From Ilumatobacteraceae bacterium (GTDB taxonomy: Bacteria > Actinomycetota > Acidimicrobiia > Acidimicrobiales > Ilumatobacteraceae), in contig JAWPMO010000001.1 in NCBI GenBank assembly GCA_033344875.1, positions 765,595-829,594 on the forward strand: 64,000 nt of DNA. Reading direction: 5' to 3'. The position numbers and the translations under genes are program-made. Below the pieces are notes generated by a model that had not been told where the DNA came from, did no database searches, and saw nothing but the letters and a program-made list of their open reading frames with translations. Below, piece by piece: positions 50,827 to 57,676 of this stretch (its first letter is position 1; each line of letters opens with the position of its first letter).

Positions 50827-52218
50827 TCAGTCGGTGAGTTCGAGGCGGCGGCTCAGGTCGCTCGCCCAGGCGCCGCCCGGGTCGACGCGGTCGCGGACGG
50901 CGCGCCACTCGTCGAGGCGCGGATAGCCGCGACGGACGTCGGCGGGCGTCATGTGGAAGTCCTTGGTCAGATAGTGCCGGCCCCCGGCCCCGAGGACGAG
51001 ATCGTCGAGCGAGCGCAGGAGCGGGGCCAGGCCGGACCGGTCGGTCGCCACGTCGATCGCGAGGGTCCATCCCCCCATCGGGAAGCTCAGCGGCCCTCGG
51101 TTGCCGGCGCCGAAGCGCTTGAGCACCGTGAGGAAGATCGGGAGTCGGGCGGCCGAGATCCGTTCGATGACGGTACGCAGGACCGCTTCGGCGCCGAACG
51201 GCACCACGAACTGGTACTGGAGGAATCCGGAGCGGCCGTACACCCGGTTCCAGCCGCCGACCAGGTCGAGCGGGTGGAAGTACGCCGGGATCGACTCGAC
51301 GCCGACGTGTCGACCCGTGCGGGCCCGCCGGTACCAGACCTCGTTGAACGCCGTCACCGACAGCCGGTTGATCACACCGGTGGGCGGCACGACCGGCGGA
51401 ACCGCGACGAGCTGGCGACCGTCGTAGGCGAGCGGGTCGGATGCCGCAGTCGGCGACAGTTGGTCGGGCACCGCGTGTTCGCCGTTGGTGAGCACACCGC
51501 GACCGAGGTGCTTGCCCCGGGCCAGCAGGTCGATCCATGCGACCGAATAGCGGAAGTCGGCGTCGCTCTCGACCATGCGGTCCATGACGTCGTCGAGGTG
51601 GCCGAGGCGGTGGGTCTCGACCGACATGCGACTGGTCTCGATCGGGATCAACCGGAAGGTCGCGTCGACGATGACGCCGGTGAGGCCCATACCGCCGACG
51701 GTGGCCCAGAACAGTTCATGGTCGTTGCCGGGCGCCGGCTCCGGTGCCAAGTCGACGACGGTGCCGTCGGCGAGCATCAGCCGGAGACGGGTCACGTGGT
51801 TGCCGAACGACCCCTCGCGATGGTGGTTCTTGCCGTGGATGTCGCTCGCGATCGCTCCGCCGATGGTGACGAACCGTGTACCGGGCGTGACGGGAACGAA
51901 CCAGCCGCGGGGTACGAGGATCGCCAACAGATCGTCGATCCCGACTCCCCCGCCGGCGGTCACGGTGCCCGCGTCGTCGTCGATCGCCACATGGTCGTTG
52001 GCCGGGGCGAGTCGGAGTACGTGACCGCCCGCGTTCTGTGCCGGGTCGCCGTACGAACGGCCGAGGCCTCGGGCGATGCCGCCGCGGGCGGGCAGGTCCT
52101 TGACGGCTGCTGCCAGTTCGTCGGGCTCGACGTCGCGGACGGTCGCCGCGGTGGGGTTCGCTCTCCCCCAGCCCGCGAGCAGGCGCCGTCGCCCCGGGGT
52201 CGTGTCGTCGGTCCTCAC
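50827..52218 (-). CDS. dprE1: Decaprenylphosphoryl-beta-D-ribose oxidase
   Basis: 463 aa from the GTG at 52218; the frame stays open upstream, but this start gives the mycobacterial length (461 aa). FAD-binding region IARGLGRSYGDPAQNAGG, then IGGAIASDIHGKNHHREGSFGNHV, WATVGGMGLTGVIVDATF, and the C-terminal YLTKDFHMTPADVRRGYPRLDEW with the conserved Lys419 (Lys418 in M. tuberculosis). At the position of M. tuberculosis Cys387, the residue trapped by benzothiazinones, the sequence reads SFPMGGWTLAIDV, so Ala387. Together with DprE2 the enzyme epimerises decaprenyl-phospho-ribose to the arabinose donor. Confidence 0.9.
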   Translation of the reverse strand: MRTDDTTPGRRRLLAGWGRANPTAATVRDVEPDELAAAVKDLPARGGIARGLGRSYGDPAQNAGGHVLRLAPANDHVAIDDDAGTVTAGGGVGIDDLLAILVPRGWFVPVTPGTRFVTIGGAIASDIHGKNHHREGSFGNHVTRLRLMLADGTVVDLAPEPAPGNDHELFWATVGGMGLTGVIVDATFRLIPIETSRMSVETHRLGHLDDVMDRMVESDADFRYSVAWIDLLARGKHLGRGVLTNGEHAVPDQLSPTAASDPLAYDGRQLVAVPPVVPPTGVINRLSVTAFNEVWYRRARTGRHVGVESIPAYFHPLDLVGGWNRVYGRSGFLQYQFVVPFGAEAVLRTVIERISAARLPIFLTVLKRFGAGNRGPLSFPMGGWTLAIDVATDRSGLAPLLRSLDDLVLGAGGRHYLTKDFHMTPADVRRGYPRLDEWRAVRDRVDPGGAWASDLSRRLELTD

Positions 52219-52343
52219 AGCGCCCGTGAGGTTAACCGGCGGTCCGACCGTCGGGTCGGCATGCGACCGAGCGTGGGGGCGACCTGACAGGCGATGGCAC
52301 CCTCGATATTCTCCTCGCTGGGCGGGGAAGGAAACGATTCTCC

Positions 52344-53480
52344 ATGCAGGTTGGGGCAGCAATTCGGCGGGTCGCCGTCTGGTCGGCCGTGAGCTTCGTC
52401 GCGGGTGCGGCGTCGCTCGTCGCCGTCCCGTCGTCGGTGTCGGCGTCGGGGTTCACGTGTGCGAATGGTCCGGGCTACGACGTTCGGTCCGGCGACAGCT
52501 GGTATGGCATCGCCGCCCGGATCGAGGTGAGCGTCCGGTCGTTGACCGACGCCAACGGCGCCACGCTCGACGCGATGCTGACGCCGGGTGATCGCCTGTG
52601 TCTGCCGTCGGGCGCCGATCCGAGCCGGGCGTGTTCGAACTCCTACACCGTCCGGTCGGGCGACAGCTGGGCCGCGATCGGCGCCCGTGCGGGCAGTACC
52701 GCCGGAGCCGTCGCCGCCGCGAACGGCGTCGGGATCGACCGGGCGATCCACCCGGGAGACACCGTGTGCCTGCCGGCCGGGACCTCGCTGAGCGGTGGCT
52801 CGGCTTCGAGTTCGTCGGGTGCCGACGGCCCGACGGCGTCGGGGAGCACCTATACGGTCGTGCGCGGTGACAGCTGGGCCGCGATCGCCGCGCGAGCCGG
52901 CGTGTCGATGCGCTCGCTGCTGTCGGTCAACAGTGCCGACTCCGGCGATCTCATCGTGCCCGGCGATGTCCTGCAGCTGCCGGAAGGGGCCGACATCGTG
53001 ACGGCCGCATCGGTTCGTCTCGAGGCCGCTCCGACCCAGGGGCCGTGCGGCTTCGGCGACACCTGGGGCGACGCCCGCAGCGGTGGACGCAGCCACGCCG
53101 GGTCCGACATCTTCCCCGGCGCCGGCAACTACGTGTACGCCGTCGTCGACGGCCGGCTCACCGGTCGGATCTGGAACGGCGCCGGGCGCAACGCTGGGAA
53201 CGCCTGGACCCTCACCGGTGCCGACAACACCCGCTACTTCTACGCCCATCTGTCCGACTTCGCCCCCGACCTGCGGGTCGGGTCGACCGTGCGGGCCGGC
53301 CAGATCATCGGATGGGTCGGCAGCACCGGCAACGCGAGCGCACCCCACCTCCACTTCGAGATCCGGCCGGGCGGCGGCATCGCGGTCAATCCGTATCCGA
53401 TCCTCCGAGCGCAGGGAGGCTGCAACAACGGTCGCCCGTACACCCAACCGGGTGGCTGGGTACCCGAGACGCTTCGCTGA
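52344..53480 (+). CDS. Secreted peptidase M23 with three LysM domains
   Basis: 378 aa. A signal peptide (AIRRVAVWSAVSFVAGAASLVAVPSSVSASG) is followed by three LysM repeats at about residues 44-88 (YDVRSGDSWYGIAAR), 100-146 (YTVRSGDSWAAIGAR) and 169-213 (YTVVRGDSWAAIAAR). The M23 peptidase domain occupies about 240-360, with zinc ligands in RSHAGSDIFP (H-x3-D) and APHLHFEIRPGG. It probably cleaves or remodels peptidoglycan peptides. It is divergent from dprE1 (125-bp gap). I saw no cyclic-di-AMP riboswitch in that gap. Confidence 0.9.
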   Translation: MQVGAAIRRVAVWSAVSFVAGAASLVAVPSSVSASGFTCANGPGYDVRSGDSWYGIAARIEVSVRSLTDANGATLDAMLTPGDRLCLPSGADPSRACSNSYTVRSGDSWAAIGARAGSTAGAVAAANGVGIDRAIHPGDTVCLPAGTSLSGGSASSSSGADGPTASGSTYTVVRGDSWAAIAARAGVSMRSLLSVNSADSGDLIVPGDVLQLPEGADIVTAASVRLEAAPTQGPCGFGDTWGDARSGGRSHAGSDIFPGAGNYVYAVVDGRLTGRIWNGAGRNAGNAWTLTGADNTRYFYAHLSDFAPDLRVGSTVRAGQIIGWVGSTGNASAPHLHFEIRPGGGIAVNPYPILRAQGGCNNGRPYTQPGGWVPETLR

Positions 53481-53601
53481 CTCGCAGCGCACCGGCCTCC
53501 ACGGGACCGACGATGCGTCCCCTGCCGGTCGGTATCGCCGGAACAGATACGATCGCGTCGGTCATCTGCATTGCCTCTGACCAGGCGCGTTGCACCTCTG
53601 A

Positions 53602-53617
53602 TCGAACGTATGTACGC
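53602..53617 (+). promoter_or_regulatory. Probable LexA (SOS) box upstream of the DUF222-HNH gene
   Basis: CGAAC-GTAT-GTACG at 53603-53616 departs by a single base from the actinobacterial/mycobacterial SOS consensus CGAAC-N4-GTTCG. It ends 8 nt before the ATG at 53625, so LexA would cover the start region. Mycobacterial DUF222/13E12-family genes are known to carry such boxes. Confidence 0.6.
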
Positions 53618-53624
53618 TTCTGGC

Positions 53625-54896
53625 ATGTCGATGATGGCAGACGTTGCGGAGGCCGGGACCGACCCGACGACGCACGATGCCGAGTCGCTCGTCGCAGAGA
53701 TCACGGGGCACCTGAACGTGCAGAACGGCCGACTGGTCGCCGTGATGGCCGGGGTGCTGGATGACCGCGAGTGGGTCGGTACCGGCATCCATTCGCCCGC
53801 CCAGTGGCTGGCGTGGAAGGCCGGTCTCTCGCCCGAACGAGCGAAGCTCATCGTGACCGTCGCGGAGCAGCGGGCCGACTTCCCGGTCGTCACCTCGGCG
53901 CTCGAACGCGGAGAGATCACGCTCGAGCAGGTGGCGGTCGTGGTGGCCAAGGCGCCGTCGTGGGCCGACGGCAAGGTGCTCGACTTCGTGAAGGAGGCGA
54001 CGGTCCATCAGCTCCGACGCACGATCACCGATCAGTTCGTCGACGATGGTCCCGCGCCCGCCGAGCCCCCTCCGCAGCCGCCTGTCGATCGGCTCAAGTT
54101 CGGTTCGGTCGCGGGCGACCGCTGGACCATCAACGGCAACTTCGATGTGGCCACCGGCCGCCGGATCGAGGCGGCGCTGTCCGAGAGCAAGGACGGGCTG
54201 TTCGAGCGCGGTGAGACCGACGCGACCTGGGCCGACGCCCTGGTCGAGATGGCCGAGACGTCGCTCGATGCCGTGCCGTCGGAGTCGCGGCGAGATCGCT
54301 TCCGCACCTGGTTGCACGTCGACGTGTCGAACGGTGCGACCACGACGACCGACGGGTGGCAGGTACCGATGGCTCTTCGTGAACGTCTGCTGTGCGACGG
54401 CGTCGTGCAGCCGGTGTGGGAACGCGAAGGCCTGCCGTTCTCCGTCGGCCGCTCGCAGCGGATCGTCCCCGATCGCACCCGTCGGATCATCGAACGGCGC
54501 GATCGTGGCTGCCGGGTCCCCGGCTGCACCGCCGGCCGGTTCGTCGAGGTCCACCACATCGTCCACTGGCTGCACGGCGGCACGTCCGACACCGGCAACC
54601 TGCTGTCTCTGTGCGGCAGGCACCATCGCCAGCACCATCAGGGTGAGCTCGGCGTCTCGGGCGACGCCGACCAGCCCGGAGGCATGGTCTTCACCGATGT
54701 CCACGGTCGGGTGATCACGGGCAGCGGACGTCCGAAGGTCCCGGAGGCCGACCCCGACCCGCCGCCGGCCAGGTTCGCCCCCGGCTCCGGGGGCCGAATG
54801 GACTACGGCTACTTCATGGGCTGGATCTCCGACGACGAACTCGCCAGACGAGCCGCAGCCGCACAAGCACGCACCAAGTCGAGTTCGTCAACCTGA
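53625..54896 (+). CDS. DUF222 and HNH-nuclease domain protein (13E12-repeat family)
   Basis: About 423 aa from the ATG at 53625; further in-frame ATGs at 53610, 53631 and 53634 leave the exact start open. The N-terminal DUF222 region includes RLVAVMAGVLDDREWVGTGIHSPAQWLAWKAGLSPERAK. The HNH part is RDRGCRVPGCTAGRFVEVHHIVHWLHGGTSDTGNLLSLCGRHHRQHH, with Cys pairs and the His triad intact. Function in this family is unclear, and many Actinobacteria carry several copies. An SOS-box-like motif precedes it and an attachment core begins 19 bp after its stop. Confidence 0.85.
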   Translation: MSMMADVAEAGTDPTTHDAESLVAEITGHLNVQNGRLVAVMAGVLDDREWVGTGIHSPAQWLAWKAGLSPERAKLIVTVAEQRADFPVVTSALERGEITLEQVAVVVAKAPSWADGKVLDFVKEATVHQLRRTITDQFVDDGPAPAEPPPQPPVDRLKFGSVAGDRWTINGNFDVATGRRIEAALSESKDGLFERGETDATWADALVEMAETSLDAVPSESRRDRFRTWLHVDVSNGATTTTDGWQVPMALRERLLCDGVVQPVWEREGLPFSVGRSQRIVPDRTRRIIERRDRGCRVPGCTAGRFVEVHHIVHWLHGGTSDTGNLLSLCGRHHRQHHQGELGVSGDADQPGGMVFTDVHGRVITGSGRPKVPEADPDPPPARFAPGSGGRMDYGYFMGWISDDELARRAAAAQARTKSSSST

Positions 54897-54915
54897 CCTG
54901 CCCCGTGGGGGTTCA

Positions 54916-54931
54916 CGTCGGAGGACCGACG
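54916..54931 (+). other. Attachment-site core A (left boundary of the mobile array)
   Basis: CGTCGGAGGACCGACG is a perfect 6-bp inverted repeat around AGGA, whose central GG is non-palindromic, as required at serine-integrase crossovers. The 13-14 bp core recurs at 58875-58887 and 63005-63018 in the same orientation. Copy A lies outside any gene, 19 bp after the HNH stop. Confidence 0.6.
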
Positions 54932-55087
54932 GAAGAGATCTCAACCGACGACCGACTGGGGATGTGGGACGATCACCGAGCCTGACTACGTGGCACCTCG
55001 TCGGGACGCCGAGTGCAAACAGATCGCCGGGCACTGCATTGGGAGCGTCGGCGACTCGGACTCGGCTTGGCCCCAAGGACGAGAACG

Positions 55088-55783
55088 TCAGAAGTCGACC
55101 GGCACGTCAACCGTCGTGGTGGCGCCTGCGATCGTGATGAGTAGCGGGATCACAGGTGTCGTGCCGTCGGTGCTCCTCGCCGGCGTGCCGCGCACTATCA
55201 GCGAGCCTGTGTCGCCGCCAGCCACCTCGATCGCAACCGACGACCAGCGGTCGTCGTCGGCGACGCGCACCGAGGCGGCGTCGCGACCAGGGTTGCCGAT
55301 TTGCACCTCGACCTCGCGTCGACCATCCGGCCACATCGTCCCTGAGGCAGCATTCGCACGAACGCCGCCGCTGCACCACTCGCCGACAGCATCGGCGTAG
55401 CGGTCGTCGTCGAGTTCGATGCGGTCGATGCGCAACGTCCCATCGGAGCGGGTTGACTCAATCACGACCGGCGGCGTGGACACCGGTCCTTCACAGAGCG
55501 GCCGGATGACAAATCCCGGTCGCAGGGTCATTCCTCGATCGACCGGCATCGTCAGACCATTGAGATCGCCGTCCTCACGGTAGAAGTTCATCGGCCCGAC
55601 CCATCCGGTCGTTGTTGCGCCCCCGCCCGTCGCTGTGACGTCTTCGTCGAAGTGCATGTCGAAGCCCACGATGATCCCGGATGGTGCGATCGTGGTCGAC
55701 ATGTTGCCGTCCGCTCCGGCGCCGCAGGCCGCGATCCCGATCAAAACCGATATCAATGCCGCCATCCGCCTGCGCCGTTCCAT
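55088..55783 (-). CDS. Putative lipoprotein, function unknown (possible cargo of element 1)
   Basis: 231 aa from the ATG at 55783 (MERRRRMAALISVLIGIAAC). A lipobox IAAC gives lipidation at Cys20. The mature part is a beta-rich extracytoplasmic domain with no recognised family. Features include GFDMHFDEDVTA, VIRPLCEGPVSTPP, WCSGGVRANAAS and a C-terminal VIPLLITIAGATTTVDVPVDF. Two lone Cys residues may form a disulfide. It sits alone on the minus strand, opposite to the replication genes, in the same place that the YaaC-like gene holds in element 2. Confidence 0.6.
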   Translation of the reverse strand: MERRRRMAALISVLIGIAACGAGADGNMSTTIAPSGIIVGFDMHFDEDVTATGGGATTTGWVGPMNFYREDGDLNGLTMPVDRGMTLRPGFVIRPLCEGPVSTPPVVIESTRSDGTLRIDRIELDDDRYADAVGEWCSGGVRANAASGTMWPDGRREVEVQIGNPGRDAASVRVADDDRWSSVAIEVAGGDTGSLIVRGTPARSTDGTTPVIPLLITIAGATTTVDVPVDF

Positions 55784-56469
55784 CGCGAGATCATACGGTG
55801 GCGCCCGCTCGGCCGGCAGCAGCAAGCCCCGTCAACGGATCTGCTGCGCATCGAACGCACGAACTCCCACGATCTCGCACGCAACCATGCCCGAACGATT
55901 GGGAGACCTTTATCCGAAAGGTAACTGGTTTGGGCAACAGCAGCACAGTTCACCGCGTGGCAATCATGATGGCGTACGCCAACGGTGACCTGCTCCGGCC
56001 CTCCTGCAGCGCTTGGGTAATCACGACGCCTGCTGAGGGTGCGTTCTCTGTAACACAGCACCTGCTAACTCCGCGCACCGACTCGAACGCGCCGGGCCTG
56101 GGCGTCGCCACGTTGCGGGTAGCGGCGGTCAAGGCCGGCCGCAGGCCGCCCGGAGGGCTTGGCCTTGAGGGCTGCGGTCACCCTGTGCTGGAGCATTGGG
56201 TTCGAGGTCGGGCCGCAGGCCCGGCCTCCTTCTTGCCTCTTGAAACCCAAATGACAGATGTGTAATCTCCCCGGTAGCGACGCTTCCATTGGCTGTGGCG
56301 GTTCGCTACAACTCACATAGATACTTGTTGACGAGGGTGGGGCCTGATCCGGTGGCCCGGAAATTCTCCCTCCCGTGTGGCTCCTCGACCTGGTGCACAG
56401 GCCGAACGCGGTAACAGCCCAGATGACTTCGACGCCCGGTAGCAGCCTCCCGAACCCTTGGGAGTCCCC
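55784..56469. other. Non-coding control region of element 1 (hairpins, possible replication origin)
   Basis: No convincing gene fits in these 686 bp. It holds the 26-bp conserved motif (56037-56062), an inverted pair TCAAGGCC (56129-56136) with GGCCTTGA (56161-56168) enclosing a smaller GGCCGCAGGCC hairpin, and GGGCCGCAGGCCC (56210-56222) followed by a pyrimidine run. A rolling-circle Rep gene begins right after, so an origin and Rep promoter are the likeliest content, but no nick site can be pinned down. By eye the stretch is less GC-rich than the flanks. Confidence 0.4.
56037..56062 (+). repeat. Conserved 26-bp motif, copy 1
   Basis: Begins GGGTGCGTTCTCTG and ends ACACAGCACC. It differs by one base from copy 2 at 60157-60182. 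It contains the dyad CTGT-AAC-ACAG and is bounded by GGTGC/GCACC. It is the only long sequence shared by the non-coding parts of the two elements. Confidence 0.7.
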
Positions 56470-57375
56470 ATGCACCAACCGTCCGACCGTCAACCCTGCG
56501 ACCCGCACGCGCCCGGGCGGCCGTCAGGCCGCCCTCGACTTGATAAGGGCACAAAACTCGTCAGACCTGTCGGGCTCGGCAAACCCACGAACAGGGGTCT
56601 TGTCAACCGGCGTGAACCTGCCGGGTGGCGCGCCCGCATCTACCCGACCGCAGGTGAAGCAGTGATCTCGTTCAAGCCGTCGATCCGGTTCGACACCGCC
56701 CCGACATGGGACGCCTCGAACGGGTACGCCGCCGAACCTGCCCTCGATGACGGCACGATCGACCACAACCAGCAACGCGCCGGACGGCGAGCGAAAGCAC
56801 GGCTGCGCCGCTACTGCGCTGCGAATCAGATCAACCGGCTCGTCACGCTCACCTACGCGCCACCGTTCTGCACCGACCCGAAACAACTCCGCTCCGACCT
56901 CGGCCAGTTCTTCCGTCGCCTCCGCACCGAGACTGGCCACAAGCTCCCGTACGTGTGGGTTCCCGAGCTCCACAAGGACGGCCAACGCTTCCACGCTCAC
57001 GTCGGACTCAACCGTTACGTGCGTAAGGATCTGATCGCGTCATGCTGGCCGCACGGATTCGTGGACGTGCGACGCATCCGCGTCCGTCACAGCAACGGCG
57101 CCGGTGATCTCGCCAAGTCACGCCAGGCCGCGAACTACCTGTCGAAGTACGTCGCCAAGACCTTCGAAGCATCACGACCGGTCGGCTACCACCGCTACGA
57201 AGTCGCGCAAGGCTTCCAACCCGCCGAAGACCTCTTCGCCCACCCGAGCGAAGCTGCGGCCCGTGCCTGGGTGATCGCGCAGCTCGGCGGCAACGCACCA
57301 TCGTTCGTGTTCAACTCCGACGACCTCGACGACTGGACCGGCCCGGCCTGTCGCGTCCTGTTCTTCGATCAGTGA
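56470..57375 (+). CDS. HUH-type rolling-circle replication initiator (Rep)
   Basis: 301 aa from the ATG at 56470, preceded by GGAG at 56461-56464; a TTG at 56458 is also in frame. The three RCR motifs occur in order: motif I NRLVTLTYAPPF (about residues 122-133), motif II QRFHAHVGLNRY with the metal-binding H-x-H (about 175-177), and motif III NYLSKYVAKTF with the catalytic-Tyr region (about 222-228). Such proteins nick one strand at a double-strand origin to start rolling-circle replication of plasmids or integrative elements. The small ORF and recombinase follow closely on the same strand, so the excised element could replicate. Confidence 0.75.
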   Translation: MHQPSDRQPCDPHAPGRPSGRPRLDKGTKLVRPVGLGKPTNRGLVNRREPAGWRARIYPTAGEAVISFKPSIRFDTAPTWDASNGYAAEPALDDGTIDHNQQRAGRRAKARLRRYCAANQINRLVTLTYAPPFCTDPKQLRSDLGQFFRRLRTETGHKLPYVWVPELHKDGQRFHAHVGLNRYVRKDLIASCWPHGFVDVRRIRVRHSNGAGDLAKSRQAANYLSKYVAKTFEASRPVGYHRYEVAQGFQPAEDLFAHPSEAAARAWVIAQLGGNAPSFVFNSDDLDDWTGPACRVLFFDQ

Positions 57376-57379
57376 CACC

Positions 57380-57676
57380 ATGTCCGACCAACCCGACTAC
57401 GACCGTGTCGCTGACACGCTCATCACGATCGCTCTCCGAATCACCTGCACCCGCACCAACCCGAAAGGCTCCACCCATGCTGACCGTGGCCTATTGCCGA
57501 GTCTCGACCGAGGAGCAAGCCGCCGAAGGGTTCTCGATCGAGGGCCAAGCCGACAAACTCGCCCAGTACGCGGATCTGCACGACCTCGGCACTGTGATGA
57601 CCATCACCGATCCCGGCCGATCGGGCAAGGACCTGAACCGACCGGGCCTGATGCAACTCCTGCGGATGGTCGATGA
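57380..57676 (+). CDS. Small conserved ORF between Rep and recombinase (element 1)
   Basis: Begins ATG TCC GAC (57380), 5 nt after the Rep stop, and reads MSDQPDYDRVADTLITIALRI. The equivalent ORF in element 2 begins MSAPDYQRVASVIAQILARM, so M-S-x-P-D-Y-x-R-V-A and the following hydrophobic spacing are conserved although the neighbouring Rep genes are unrelated. The frame continues far into the recombinase gene (to 57676), so the true end is uncertain; similarity beyond about residue 25 is forced by the overlap. A regulator or excision factor is possible, but nothing proves function. Confidence 0.5.
   Translation: MSDQPDYDRVADTLITIALRITCTRTNPKGSTHADRGLLPSLDRGASRRRVLDRGPSRQTRPVRGSARPRHCDDHHRSRPIGQGPEPTGPDATPADGR

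Noticed and set aside
52219..52343. Cyclic-di-AMP riboswitch before the LysM/M23 gene, as in some Actinobacteria
   Set aside because: The gap is only 125 bp and the conserved ydaO-type segments are not present.
55969..56265. Plus-strand frame in the control region of element 1
   Set aside because: It lacks a good ribosome site, crosses the hairpins and the 26-bp motif, and has no similarity to anything in element 2.
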